A stretch of 64,000 nt of DNA from Ktedonobacter racemifer DSM 44963 (GTDB lineage Bacteria > Chloroflexota > Ktedonobacteria > Ktedonobacterales > Ktedonobacteraceae): contig NZ_ADVG01000005.1 of NCBI RefSeq assembly GCF_000178855.1, positions 1,238,519-1,302,518 of the forward strand. Reading direction: 5' to 3'. The notes under the pieces are model-generated. The model did not search any database and was not told where the DNA came from. It was given only the letters and a program-made list of their open reading frames with translations. Positions within the stretch are counted from its first letter, which is position 1. Every line of letters starts with the position of its first letter. A program made the position numbers and the translations under genes. Shown one piece after another: positions 50,638 to 59,412 of this stretch.

Positions 50638-53016
50638 ATGGCACTCAATCAAGCTACCGAATGGCAAGGAAAAATGCTTGACCGCTACCGCATGCTACAC
50701 CGTCTTGGACATGGAGGCATGGGACAGGTCTGGCAGGCGGAGGATACTGAACTGCATCGAATGGTGGCCATCAAAATACTCCCCTCGATTCTGGCCTCCG
50801 AGCAAAGCTTTTTACGTGCCTTCGCCTATGAGGCGCGCGCGGCCGCCACCCTGGAGCATCCTCATATTCTGACCATTCATGCCTTTGGCGAACAGCCTAT
50901 CTCTGACGAAGAGATTGTGACTTATATCGTTATGCCCTATCTACAAGGTGGCACCCTGCGCGATGTTATGAAGCGCGAGCGCTATCTCACCCGGGACCTG
51001 GCCATGAACTACCTGCGCCAGACCGCTGAGGCCATTGACTACGCGCATAGCCAGCAGGTCATTCATCGCGATGTCAAACCCGCCAATATGCTCCTACAAA
51101 ATGATTGGCTCTATCTCGCCGACTTCGGCATCGCGAAACTGCTTACCAGCACCACCTATCGCAGTAAGACGTACGCTGGCAGTGGCACACCTGAATATAT
51201 GGCCCCCGAACAGGTGCAAGGGAGCGCCATGCCCGCCAGTGATCGCTATAGCCTGGCCGTGATCGCCTACCAGCTCTTTACGGGTACCGTTCCCTTCCAC
51301 GGCGCGACCCCCTACGACCTCATGATTAAGCAGCTCATGGAGGAACCCAGGCCACCACGCGAGATCAATCCGATCCTGCCCCAGAGAGTTGAAGCTATTA
51401 TCTTACAAGGACTGGCCAAGCGCCCAGAAGACCGCCCGCAAAGCTGCCTCGCGTTTGTAGATGCCCTTGATAAGGCCTGGAGCCAGGCTCCTATCGCCCG
51501 CACCAATCCGAACGATCCCGAGGCGACTCTACTCGCTCCATGGAGTAAACAGCGCCCCGAATATCTTCCTACCCAGGTGACCCCCTCCATGCCTCCCAGA
51601 ACGGTTGATACACCCGTGCATATGCAGGACACATCCCAGGGAACCACGGCTCCCCCGCCCCCACCATTGCCCACGCACATGGCCTCCTACCCGACCACAC
51701 CTCAGACGCTTTCTCAGTATATGCCCACACCCTCGACTGCTCCCGCTACACCCGCGAAGCCAGGCGTGAGTCGGCGCGGTGTCCTTATCGGTGGAGCAGC
51801 TACCGCCGCTCTCCTGCTGGGTGGCGGTGCCGCCTCGGCCCTCTGGCCGCGCCCTCAACCCAAACCGCAAACCGTCGAGCCAGGGCCCCACAAGTTCATC
51901 TCAGGCGTTCCCACCCTCAGCCTTATGGGTCACAAGCGCCCCCTCTCATTCATCCTCTGGAGTCCCGATGGGACACGCGTCGCCACCGCGAGCACGGACC
52001 ACTCCATCATGATCTGGGACACCAACACCTATTTACAGCAGCAGCATAAGGCCCTGAACATCGTCAAAACGCCTCTTCAACGCTGGCGGCTCGAAGATGC
52101 CATTAGCTACTACCAGATCAGCTGGTCCTACAATGGGCAACGCCTTATGGCGCTTACCCAGAGCGTGTCGACGCGCAACACGGTCTATGCCTTTGATCTG
52201 ACTACCAACTCCCAGGACCCACTCGTCTACCAGGATAGCCATATTCCCAAAAGCGACTTTAACGCGCCCTCATATTATGAGGTCGTCGCCTCGCCTACCA
52301 GCAGCTTCTTCGTTACCAATCAGCTAAGTGGGCAGACCCTACAACTCTGGGACCTCAGAGATATGAATCAGCCAGTAAAGACTCTTAATAATACGTCTAA
52401 AGGGAGCGACGATAACACCAGCATTCTGGCCCTGGCCTGGGCACCCGATGGCAAGCATTTCGCCGCTTACAACAGTAAGCAACAGATACACATCTTCGAT
52501 AGCAAAGGCAATAGCACGCAAACTATTGAGCTGGCGGACCGTGCGGGTCAGATCGCTCCTAACGCCAAAAGTATCTTGCTGGAGCGCTTCGCCCTGGCCT
52601 GGTGCCCCAATAATCCCAATCTCATCGCAGTCTCCAACCTGGATGTCATCGATGTCTGGGACATCCAGAAAAAGAAGCAACTCCATCGCCTGGAGACCGA
52701 TGATCCCGACGCGCACGACCGCAAGGGGCTGGACCCGGATCTCGCCTGGTATCCCCAGGTCTATGGCATGACCTGGTCACCCAATGGGCGCTACATTGCC
52801 GCCAGCTATAGCCATAGCCAGCTCGTCCATATCTGGGATCTTACTAACCGCGCGCCCAAGAAATCCAAATATGGCAACGAACTGCAAACCCTGATGTTCG
52901 GCAATCCCGGACACTCAGGCAGTATTATGGATCTCGCCTGGCAACCCGGCGCAGGCCGCTACCTGGCAACCGCCTCAGCCGACAACACCGCCATCATCTG
53001 GCGCGTGGATGGGTAA
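50638..53016 (+). CDS. Ser/Thr protein kinase with C-terminal WD40-type repeats (third of three)
   Basis: A 792-residue paralogue, more diverged. Kinase motifs: RLGHGGMGQVWQAEDTELHRM, VAIKIL, HRDVKPANMLL near 142, ADFGIAKLL, GTPEYMAPEQVQGS. A long Pro/Thr linker (residues about 285-375) leads to the transmembrane helix (VLIGGAATAALLLGGGAASALW). The propeller repeats are clearer than in the other copies: ILWSPDGTRVATASTDHSIMIWD, LAWAPDGKHFAAYNSKQQIHIFD, MTWSPNGRYIAASYSHSQLVHIWD and a closing LATASADNTAIIWRV. The five-base gap makes cotranscription with the second copy likely. Confidence 0.92.
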   Translation: MALNQATEWQGKMLDRYRMLHRLGHGGMGQVWQAEDTELHRMVAIKILPSILASEQSFLRAFAYEARAAATLEHPHILTIHAFGEQPISDEEIVTYIVMPYLQGGTLRDVMKRERYLTRDLAMNYLRQTAEAIDYAHSQQVIHRDVKPANMLLQNDWLYLADFGIAKLLTSTTYRSKTYAGSGTPEYMAPEQVQGSAMPASDRYSLAVIAYQLFTGTVPFHGATPYDLMIKQLMEEPRPPREINPILPQRVEAIILQGLAKRPEDRPQSCLAFVDALDKAWSQAPIARTNPNDPEATLLAPWSKQRPEYLPTQVTPSMPPRTVDTPVHMQDTSQGTTAPPPPPLPTHMASYPTTPQTLSQYMPTPSTAPATPAKPGVSRRGVLIGGAATAALLLGGGAASALWPRPQPKPQTVEPGPHKFISGVPTLSLMGHKRPLSFILWSPDGTRVATASTDHSIMIWDTNTYLQQQHKALNIVKTPLQRWRLEDAISYYQISWSYNGQRLMALTQSVSTRNTVYAFDLTTNSQDPLVYQDSHIPKSDFNAPSYYEVVASPTSSFFVTNQLSGQTLQLWDLRDMNQPVKTLNNTSKGSDDNTSILALAWAPDGKHFAAYNSKQQIHIFDSKGNSTQTIELADRAGQIAPNAKSILLERFALAWCPNNPNLIAVSNLDVIDVWDIQKKKQLHRLETDDPDAHDRKGLDPDLAWYPQVYGMTWSPNGRYIAASYSHSQLVHIWDLTNRAPKKSKYGNELQTLMFGNPGHSGSIMDLAWQPGAGRYLATASADNTAIIWRVDG

Positions 53017-53017
53017 G

Positions 53018-53064
53018 GGGCAATGGATGGGAACAGACCTGCGGCCTGTTCCCATCCATTGCCC
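53018..53064. repeat. 22-bp palindrome after the third kinase gene, loop TGC
   Basis: Arms 53018-53039 (starts GGGCAATGGATGGGAACAG) and 53043-53064 pair with one mismatch around TGC. It starts two bases after the kinase stop codon and lies 56 bp before the next plus-strand gene. Confidence 0.88.
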
Positions 53065-53119
53065 TGACTCCTATGCTATACTTAAATATCGAATGATTGA
53101 TTTAGAAGGATAACAAGCC

Positions 53120-54070
53120 ATGCGTATTGTCTCGCTCCTGGCGAGCGCAACCGAGATGATCGCTGCATTGGGATGCCTGGACCAGCTCGTCGGGCGCTCC
53201 CATGAGTGCGACTACCCTCCAGAGGTACTGCGCCTGCCCCTGCTTAGCCGTCCAGTCATCGATACTAACACGTCCAGCAAGCAGATCGACACGCAGATCA
53301 AACAGCTCGCCCATGCCCGAGATGATGCTCGGGAGAATGCCCTCAAGGCCCTGAGTATCTACACCATCGATACCGAGCTGCTACAACGCCTCCAGCCAGA
53401 TATCATCTTTACCCAGACTCAGTGCGAGGTCTGCGCCGTCAGCGAGCAGGACGTGGTCCAGGCCTTAGAGCAAACCACCGGGCTGCGTCCGCGCGTCGTC
53501 TCGCTGGCCCCCTACCGCCTCCAGGACGTTTGGGAAGACATGCTGCGCGTTGGCAAGGCCCTCGATAGAGAACGGCAGGCCCAGGAGTGTATCCAGGGCT
53601 ATCAACAGCGCCTTCAGCAGCTACAGGCCCAAACCACGTCTCTCGTCGCGTCAGGCCCCAGGCCTCGCGTGGCCGTTCTGGAGTGGCTGGATCCACTCAT
53701 GGGTTCTGGCAACTGGACTCCGCAACTCATCGACTACGCAGGCGGCGAGAACATCTGTGGCGAAACCGGCCGGCACGCTCCCTGGCTCACCTGGGAACAA
53801 CTGAGCGACCTTGATCCTGACGTCCTCATCCTCGCACCCTGTGGCTTTACTATCGAGCGCACGCGGCAGGACCTTCCACTCCTCCAGAAACATCCCACCT
53901 GGTCCACGTTGCGCGCGGTACGTGAGGGACGCGTCTCTCTCATTGATGGCAACTACTATCTCAATCGCTCCGGTCCGCGCCTCGTCGAGTCCGCCGAACT
54001 GCTCGCGCACGCCATCTGGCAACAACGCCTCCCCCTTTCAGTCGACCCATCCGCCTACATACTCCTCTAG
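53120..54070 (+). CDS. Cobalamin-binding (BtuF-like) periplasmic-binding-fold protein
   Basis: A 316-residue protein with two Rossmann-like lobes: RIVSLLASATEMIAALGCLDQLVGRSHECDYP at the N-terminus, LLQRLQPDIIFTQTQCEVCAV near residue 93, a long linking helix, then VAVLEWLDPLMGSGNWTPQLIDYAGGENI and LDPDVLILAPCGFTIERT. This is the BtuF/FhuD class III binding-protein fold. No signal peptide or lipobox is present, and no BtuCD is adjacent, so it is probably a cytoplasmic cobalamin-binding protein of the type common in bacteria. Its TAG stop is part of the following palindrome. Confidence 0.85.
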   Translation: MRIVSLLASATEMIAALGCLDQLVGRSHECDYPPEVLRLPLLSRPVIDTNTSSKQIDTQIKQLAHARDDARENALKALSIYTIDTELLQRLQPDIIFTQTQCEVCAVSEQDVVQALEQTTGLRPRVVSLAPYRLQDVWEDMLRVGKALDRERQAQECIQGYQQRLQQLQAQTTSLVASGPRPRVAVLEWLDPLMGSGNWTPQLIDYAGGENICGETGRHAPWLTWEQLSDLDPDVLILAPCGFTIERTRQDLPLLQKHPTWSTLRAVREGRVSLIDGNYYLNRSGPRLVESAELLAHAIWQQRLPLSVDPSAYILL

Positions 54071-54142
54071 AGGAATACAGAAAGCAGCGGCGTGGTGCCT
54101 GCCAGTGGCAGGCACCACGCCGCTGCTTTCTGTATTCCTCTA
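54068..54142. repeat. 36-bp perfect palindrome containing a stop codon, loop AGT
   Basis: Arms 54068-54103 (starts TAGAGGAATACAGAAAGC) and 54107-54142 are exact complements with only AGT between them. The first three bases are the TAG stop of the cobalamin-binding protein. It lies between convergent genes. This is the longest perfect stem in the window. Confidence 0.95.
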
Positions 54143-54162
54143 CCTCTACGCTCTTTGTGCTC

Positions 54163-54411
54163 CTAGCGGCTTGTCTCTGGACGCATGGCCCAGAACATCA
54201 AACCAGCTACGATAAAGAAGAGGACAATGAAGAATGACATGAACGAGCTAACAATTGTATCGATTGACAATTGGAAGATCACCGCCAATATGAGGAAGGC
54301 GATCACAAGCACGCCCAAAATAGGGAGGAGGTATAGCGTATTAAAACGCTTCTTCGCATCCGAACGCGCTTTGCTTACGCTATAATCTAGATCTGTATCG
54401 AGTTGCTCCAT
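54163..54411 (-). CDS. Small two-helix membrane protein, 82 aa
   Basis: Start MEQLDTDLDYSVSKARSDAKKRFN with AAGGAAAGG upstream; the frame extends 17 codons further. Two hydrophobic helices follow (LYLLPILGVLVIAFLILAVIF and SFMSFFIVLFFIVAGLMFWAM) joined by a short loop, with a charged N-terminus. No family is recognised. Its stop is 20 bp from the palindrome shared with the convergent cobalamin-binding gene. Confidence 0.65.
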   Translation of the reverse strand: MEQLDTDLDYSVSKARSDAKKRFNTLYLLPILGVLVIAFLILAVIFQLSIDTIVSSFMSFFIVLFFIVAGLMFWAMRPETSR

Positions 54412-54656
54412 GCAATACCTTTCCTTCGAGTAGGAATAGCTCGCCTCTGAGCCTGCTCTCAATAGCGCTAACAGGCCGTGGTGTTATATATAATAACATG
54501 GCATTCTTGAAACCAGGGAGGCGCGCCTGGCTTGTCGAGCGATCCCGCCGAACCCCCTCCTAACAGGAGAGGGTCCAATGCTTTGGATCATATTATAGTC
54601 CTAACCTACCACGCGTGCAACTCTTCTATCCTCTTTGGCAGGGCTTTCCAGAAGAC

Positions 54657-54679
54657 AAAAAAAACGGCCTTATTGGCCG
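54657..54679 (-). terminator. Canonical factor-independent terminator
   Basis: On the minus strand CGGCC-AATAA-GGCCG is followed by eight T. The stop codon of the 73-aa gene lies in the loop and stem. It shows that ordinary short terminators with T-tracts exist beside the long palindromes. Confidence 0.85.
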
Positions 54680-54891
54680 ATAATGCTTATGGTAGGGGAG
54701 ACGTAGTTACCGGGGTCAGGAAGAGATGCGAGCAGACGAGCAAATGTGGGTTCCAGGTCGCGCTTGGCAACGTATCTACGCAATTCCAACGCATTCACCT
54801 GATACATCGAGTTCTCATCGACACACGAGGCAATAACACCATCAGAGATCGCCGCACATAAATCAGCAAGAGTTGGGATCTGGTCAGACAC
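54670..54891 (-). CDS. Small hypothetical protein, 73 aa
   Basis: GTG start at 54891 with GGGAGGTG a few bases upstream; the frame continues 17 codons further but without a better site. Product: MSDQIPTLADLCAAISDGVIASCVDENSMYQVNALELRRYVAKRD and a short tail. The pattern of short helices with SMYQVNALELRRYV is compatible with a small excisionase-like winged helix, but that is weak. It follows rimM on the same strand after about 170 bp and has its own strong terminator. Confidence 0.5.
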   Translation of the reverse strand: MSDQIPTLADLCAAISDGVIASCVDENSMYQVNALELRRYVAKRDLEPTFARLLASLPDPGNYVSPTISIIGQ

Positions 54892-55059
54892 GAGACACCT
54901 CCCTACAGAAACTTGATGCTCAACTCGCTTCGAGCCGCGCAATAGGTCTCGTTTATACTACGGATCAGACGCCTGGAGAGTTTCATCTCCTCCTACATAA
55001 TACCACACCTACGCCATTATGCACAGCCATATTGGGGGCAATTTCAGGCCTTTTTGTTA

Positions 55060-55656
55060 CTATTCTTCCCCAAATTCGTCTTGTCCCTCTTTATCCTCTT
55101 CGTTTGAATTGTCCAGCACGGCCTGGTCGTCGAGCAGCCCCGGAAGCGGATCGATGTACATAACTCCACGCAGCACGTCTATCTGGTGCACAACCGTTTT
55201 GATCGCTGGGATCATCACCTCTTTGCGCTCAGGTGTCCGCACGACATACACATCATTTCCACCTGTGGGAAAGAGATCAACGATCTGTCCCACTTCCTGG
55301 TTGCTCAGGGTATAGACCTTGAGTCCTAGAATGTCATGCTGATAGTACGAGTCTGGAGGCAACTGCGCCAGCTCACTCTCGGGAATCCAGAGGCTCTGAT
55401 CACGCAAGGCCTCGGCATCGTTCGCGCTGGTAATCCCCTCTAGCTTGACTAACAGCATATCGCCCTTATACGGGCGCACGCTCGTAATAATACAGCGTTT
55501 AAAGGTATGGCCATCGGTGCTCACGTGTACCGCCTTCAGGGATGTAAAGCGGTCGGGGATATCCGTCAGCGGCAACACTTTTAGTTCACCGCGCACACCA
55601 AAAAGGGCCACTATTTTGCCGATAGTAGCCCATTCGGTCTTGTTTTGCATTGGCAT
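55060..55656 (-). CDS. rimM: Ribosome maturation factor RimM
   Basis: A 198-residue protein needed for maturation of the 30S head around S19. The N-terminal RimM barrel is TEWATIGKIVALFGVRGELKVLPLTDIPDRFTSLKAVHV, and the PRC-barrel domain follows near residue 105 (DSYYQHDILGLKVYTLSNQEVGQIVDLFPTGGNDVYVV). The acidic tail DNSNEEDKEGQDEFGEE is longer than usual. It follows rpsP and khpA on the minus strand, as in many bacteria, but a structured 141-bp gap separates it from khpA, and no trmD follows. Confidence 0.95.
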   Translation of the reverse strand: MPMQNKTEWATIGKIVALFGVRGELKVLPLTDIPDRFTSLKAVHVSTDGHTFKRCIITSVRPYKGDMLLVKLEGITSANDAEALRDQSLWIPESELAQLPPDSYYQHDILGLKVYTLSNQEVGQIVDLFPTGGNDVYVVRTPERKEVMIPAIKTVVHQIDVLRGVMYIDPLPGLLDDQAVLDNSNEEDKEGQDEFGEE

Positions 55657-55690
55657 AAGTTTCGCCCTTTGCGAATTGCCTCTCGGTCAT

Positions 55691-55795
55691 ACCTACCATC
55701 CACCGATTGCTACCAACATATGTGCTGGCGTACCACAATCATGGATAGGCATACAAGATGGCTCTTGCATCCATCGCGCTCTCCGGCGGGTAGGT
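55691..55795 (-). ncRNA. Candidate three-way-junction RNA between khpA and rimM
   Basis: The outer helix ACCTACC (55691-55697) / GGTAGGT (55789-55795) closes the region. Inside are GATTG (55705-55709) / CAATC (55736-55740), and ATGGAT (55741-55746) / ATCCAT (55769-55774). The latter encloses CAAGA/TCTTG (55754-55758, 55763-55767). Read on the minus strand this gives a junction of three helices just upstream of rimM. It is an inferred leader or intergenic RNA; no known family was matched. Confidence 0.4.
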
Positions 55796-55797
55796 GC

Positions 55798-56028
55798 CTA
55801 GAGAATTTCTAACGATGTATGCCGTCCTTCGCGCGTCCCACCGGCGCGCAGCAGTGTGCGCATAGCCTTCGCAACACGCCCCTGGCGTCCAATCACCTTG
55901 CCGAAATCATCCTGGGCAACGTGTAACTCCAGAGCCAGCGCGCTACGATCATTGCGCACCTCGCGCACCTCGACCGCGGAAGGATCGTCTACCAGCGACT
56001 GAGCGATGTACTCAATCAGTTTACGCAT
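55798..56028 (-). CDS. khpA: KH domain RNA-binding protein KhpA
   Basis: A 76-residue single type II KH domain starting MRKLIEYIAQSLVDDPSAVEV. The GxxG RNA-binding loop is GKVIGRQGRVAKAMRTLLRA near residue 50. KhpA pairs with KhpB/Jag in many bacteria and its usual place is right after rpsP, as here. The frame extends 11 codons upstream, but the family start is the chosen methionine. Confidence 0.93.
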   Translation of the reverse strand: MRKLIEYIAQSLVDDPSAVEVREVRNDRSALALELHVAQDDFGKVIGRQGRVAKAMRTLLRAGGTREGRHTSLEIL

Positions 56029-56096
56029 ACATTCACCTCTGCTCACTCGCGACCTGGTCACGATGCTTCACAACGGACCGCACAACCTAATCGATA

Positions 56097-56378
56097 CTAC
56101 TCGGCGCTTGTGGAAGACTTCTCAGCCTCAAAGCGAGCCAGGATACCAGAGCGCTTCAGCAGCGACTCAACCGACTCGGTTGGCTGAGCACCATTCTTCA
56201 ACCAGCCCAGCGCCTTCTCCTCGTTGATGTTGATCGCGGAAGGCTCAACACGAGGATTGTACCAGCCAATATTCTCAATAATGCGACCATCGCGGGGGGA
56301 ACGCGAGTCAGCAACCACTACACGATAGCTTGGGGCCTTCTTCATGCCCGTACGTTTGAGACGGATCTTAACACTCAT
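56097..56378 (-). CDS. rpsP: 30S ribosomal protein S16
   Basis: A 93-residue S16: MSVKIRLKRTGMKKAPSYRVVVADSRSPRDGRIIENIGWYNPR is the conserved first half, followed by ALGWLKNGAQPTESVESLLKRSGIL. It heads the rpsP-khpA-rimM cluster on the minus strand. ATG has GAGAGGTGAG upstream. A GC-rich hairpin (GCGCCGC/GCGGCGC, about 56429-56452) lies between it and pyk. Confidence 0.97.
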   Translation of the reverse strand: MSVKIRLKRTGMKKAPSYRVVVADSRSPRDGRIIENIGWYNPRVEPSAININEEKALGWLKNGAQPTESVESLLKRSGILARFEAEKSSTSAE

Positions 56379-56532
56379 GCTTTAAAATTCTCACCTCTCG
56401 CCCACTAAAGGGGCTGTATTTTCTACCTGCGCCGCGTTCCCTGGTGCGGCGCGCAACAACACGGCACCTCTAACACCCGACAGGGCCACATGAACTTCGG
56501 CCCAACTAGAATAGCACGCGCCACTCAAAATG

Positions 56533-57987
56533 TCAACGCTCTTGTGGCCCCTCGCCCACGCAATGCAGCTTGACAAAGTTGGTCCGCGCGCGGCTCGCCA
56601 CGGGCATCCCACCCATGATGACGATGTGCTCGTCACGCGCGATCAAATTCTCCTCCTGTAAGTGGCAATCGACGTCGGCGATAACCCGCTCGGTCGTGCC
56701 CTCCATAGGAAGATTCTGCGGCCAGACTCCCCACCAGAGTGCCAGGCGCCGATAGACATGCTCCGAGGGCGTATAGGCGATGATCGGCGTGCGTGGGCGG
56801 TCCTTAGAGATAAGATGCGCCGAACTTCCCGAGCGTGTAAATACTACAATCGCTTTGACGCTCGTCTGCTCGCTCAGGGCGCGGGCGGCATGACTGACTG
56901 CCTGCTCCTGCGTCAGGCGCTGCTGCACCGTTGACTGGATACTCGCGCGATACCCATTCTCGGTCTCGACGGCGATACGCACCATCATCTCTACCGCCTC
57001 AATGGGATAACTCCCCGAAGCCGTCTCGGCGCTCAACATGACGGCATCGGTTCCATCGAGGATGGCGTTGGCAACGTCGCTGGCTTCGGCACGCGTTGGA
57101 CGCGGATTATTGACCATTGATTCCAGCATCTGGGTCGCGGTAATCACGGGGAGACAGAGTTCATTGCACTTGGCGATGATGCGCTTCTGGATCAACGGCA
57201 CCTTCTCGGGGGCCATCTCGACGCCCAGATCACCACGCGCCACCATGACAGCATCGGTCTCGTGTAAGATCTCGTCGAGCCGCTCAATGGCCTCGGGCTT
57301 CTCCAGCTTCGCGATGATCGGCACGTAGCAATCACGCTCCTTTACGCCCAGGTCAGCCTGAATCTGCTTGATATACTCCTTGGCCTCGCGAATATCCTCC
57401 GGCTTACGCACAAAACTCAGCGCGACATAATCAACGCCCTGCTCAATGCCAAAACGCAGGTCATCACGGTCCTTGTCGGAGAGCGAGGGAACGCTGACCG
57501 CGACCTCAGGCAGGTTGATGCCCTTGTGCTCTTTAAGCAGGCCACCATGCACCACCAGGCACTTGACATCGGTCTCGTTATGGTCCAGGACACGCAACTC
57601 CAACAAGCCATCATCTAGCAAGATGCGGTCGCCTACCTTCACGTCCTCGGGCAACTGCTTGTAGGTCGTCGAGACCTGCTCGGCAGTGCCCTCAAGCGGG
57701 CGCGTGGTCAACGTAATGGTGGAACCATTTACCAGCATCACCGGTCGGTGCTCCTGGAGCGTGCCGGTACGGATTTTTGGCCCCTGGAGGTCCTGCAAGA
57801 TCGCAATGGGCCGATGTAGTCGACTCGAAATAGCGCGAATGCTTGCTACCACTTTGGCGTGCTCTTCATGAGTTCCATGCGAAAAGTTTAAGCGCGCTAC
57901 ATTCATGCCTGCCCGCATCAAACGTTCTAACTGCTCTTCGCTGCGCGTCGCGGGCCCAATAGTACACACGATTTTCGTCCGTCTCAT
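56533..57987 (-). CDS. pyk: Pyruvate kinase
   Basis: A 484-residue glycolytic enzyme, phosphoenolpyruvate plus ADP to pyruvate plus ATP. Start MRRTKIVCTIGPATRSEEQLERLMRAGMNVARLNFSHGTHEEH with AAGAGGA upstream. Active-site lysine region VPIIAKLEKPEAIERLDEI, metal and phosphate region VMVARGDLGVEMAPEKVPLIQK, and LPVITATQMLESMVNNPRPTRAEASDVANAILDGTDAVMLS are conserved. The C-terminal domain ends after a normal length; no extra PEP-utiliser domain. Its leader carries a compact hairpin cluster at 58003-58065. Confidence 0.97.
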   Translation of the reverse strand: MRRTKIVCTIGPATRSEEQLERLMRAGMNVARLNFSHGTHEEHAKVVASIRAISSRLHRPIAILQDLQGPKIRTGTLQEHRPVMLVNGSTITLTTRPLEGTAEQVSTTYKQLPEDVKVGDRILLDDGLLELRVLDHNETDVKCLVVHGGLLKEHKGINLPEVAVSVPSLSDKDRDDLRFGIEQGVDYVALSFVRKPEDIREAKEYIKQIQADLGVKERDCYVPIIAKLEKPEAIERLDEILHETDAVMVARGDLGVEMAPEKVPLIQKRIIAKCNELCLPVITATQMLESMVNNPRPTRAEASDVANAILDGTDAVMLSAETASGSYPIEAVEMMVRIAVETENGYRASIQSTVQQRLTQEQAVSHAARALSEQTSVKAIVVFTRSGSSAHLISKDRPRTPIIAYTPSEHVYRRLALWWGVWPQNLPMEGTTERVIADVDCHLQEENLIARDEHIVIMGGMPVASRARTNFVKLHCVGEGPQER

Positions 57988-58002
57988 ACAGTCCTCTTAC
58001 TT

Positions 58003-58065
58003 CTTATCCGAAAACCCTGAGCGCGAAGCGCTAGTCACGCAAGTGACGTTGGGTTTCGGAATAAG
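58003..58065 (-). repeat. Cruciform-like element in the pyk leader
   Basis: The outer stem CTTATCCGAAAACCC (58003-58017) pairs with GGGTTTCGGAATAAG (58051-58065) with two single-base bulges. It encloses AGCGC-GAA-GCGCT (58020-58032) and GTCAC-GCAA-GTGAC (58034-58047). It lies a few bases upstream of the pyk ribosome-binding site on the minus strand. Confidence 0.7.
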
Positions 58066-58266
58066 ATCTTTGCTCTTTGGTTTTTCACGGTGTTCCTCTG
58101 CGTACACTCCACTCGCAGATGGGTCTCTTTTACTCATTGTGCTGTATGTACACCATGTACATCGTGTGCCTCATTGCACGTCACTCGCTCCAACCAGGGG
58201 CACCCGTTCCCACTCTATCTTACCATTCGACCAACCAGGCATTTTTTCTACTCATACGAAAGAAAG

Positions 58267-58300
58267 CCTGGTCCTCCCTTATGCGGTAGGGGAGGCCAGG
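58267..58300 (-). terminator. Terminator of the frameshifted binding-protein gene
   Basis: On the minus strand CCTGGCCTCCC pairs with GGGAGGACCAGG (one bulge) and CTTTCTTTCG follows. A second small hairpin CCTGGC-GGC-GCCAGG lies at 58323-58337. Confidence 0.65.
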
Positions 58301-58355
58301 TGGAGCCTTAAACTAAGCAGTTCCTGGCGGCGCCAGGTGACCATTGCAAGCGCAT

Positions 58356-59241
58356 CTAGCGCACTTCCTGCTGCGCGTTTAAGCCCCATTTTCCAAAGAG
58401 TTTATCATAGGTTCCATCGCGTTTCACCGCGTCATAGGCGGCCTTAAGGGCTTTCCCCATCTCCTGATCGCCTTTACGTGTGGCGATACCTTCTATAGCC
58501 TGATCGGTAATGGAACCACCTATCTGGAATTGCCCTGGATTGAGTTTCATATAATAATCTGTCACAGGCGAGTCCTGGTAGGTCGCCGATACACGCCCAT
58601 CCACCAGCAACTGCACCACATCATTCTGGCTATCAAGCGCCGTTACTTTAATAGCTGGCTTTCCTGCTGCAAGACAGGCTTTATTGGCCTGTATCAAGCT
58701 ATCCTGCTCGACGGTTGTGTTCTGCACACCAACGCCCTTGCCACACAGGTCCTTAGGACTCTGAATCTTCTCGGGATTTCCCTTGCGCACCAGTAATGAC
58801 TGTCCGGCATTGAAATAAGGAATAAAATCAGCCTTCTGCTCACGCGGTGCATTAATGGTCACACCCGAGATGACAACGTCGTAACGCTTGGAAGTCAGGT
58901 CATCAATGATGGTATCGAAGTTTCCCTGTTTCACAGCCACCTGCAAGCCCATGCGTTTGGCCATCTCAGTGATCAGGTCCATATCAAAGCCAACATCCTT
59001 CCCCGTTGTCACATCCTTGTACTCCTGGGGCGGATATGTCGAGTTTGTACCTACTGTCAACGTCCCCTTGCTAATTAAATCAGCGGGTGGCGTCACTGAC
59101 GGCTTCACCGAGCTTGAAGTGACACCTATCACTACTTCCACCACATGCCGCAACGAACAACGCGCAACTAAGAAGCAGACACATAATCAACACCAGAGGT
59201 GTCTTACCTCTCCGAGAAACCAGGGACCCATACAAATGCAT
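58356..59241 (-). pseudogene. Amino-acid-type ABC transporter substrate-binding lipoprotein, frameshifted after the signal peptide
   Basis: The mature part (58356 to about 59120) encodes a family 3 binding protein: LISKGTLTVGTNSTYPPQEYKDVTTGKDVGFDMDLITEMAKRMGLQV, ending in YDAVKRDGTYDKLFGKWGLNAQQ. Its own frame opens at a TTG without ribosome-binding site and lacks a signal peptide. In another frame from ATG 59241 there is a proper lipoprotein signal, MHLYGSLVSRRGKT then LFVAACGGSSD, which runs into a stop soon after. The two frames meet near 59120-59135, so one indel separates signal from mature protein. It is a decayed or mis-sequenced tandem copy of the next gene. Confidence 0.8.
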
Positions 59242-59341
59242 TAACCCAAAGCCTCCAAACCTAGAATCAATCGATAAAGACGAATACAGTGTAACATACT
59301 TTCACCCACTCGCAAAAGCACAGGCCCGTTCCTGCTATTAA

Positions 59342-59412
59342 AAGAGTACAAAGAAACAAGAATGGGGGGCTTGCCACTGGCAAGCCCCCCATTCTTGTTT
59401 CTTTGTACTCTT
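59342..59412. repeat. 34-bp perfect palindrome, loop ACT, reaching a stop codon
   Basis: Arms 59342-59375 (starts AAGAGTACAAAGAAAC) and 59379-59412 are exact complements around ACT. Its right foot overlaps two bases of the minus-strand stop codon at 59411-59413. It separates the two tandem binding-protein genes. Confidence 0.94.

Noticed and set aside
57905..58447. Plus-strand 180-codon frame across the pyk leader
   Set aside because: Half of it is antisense to pyk and the binding-protein gene, and the rest runs through hairpins. No motif or ribosome-binding site.
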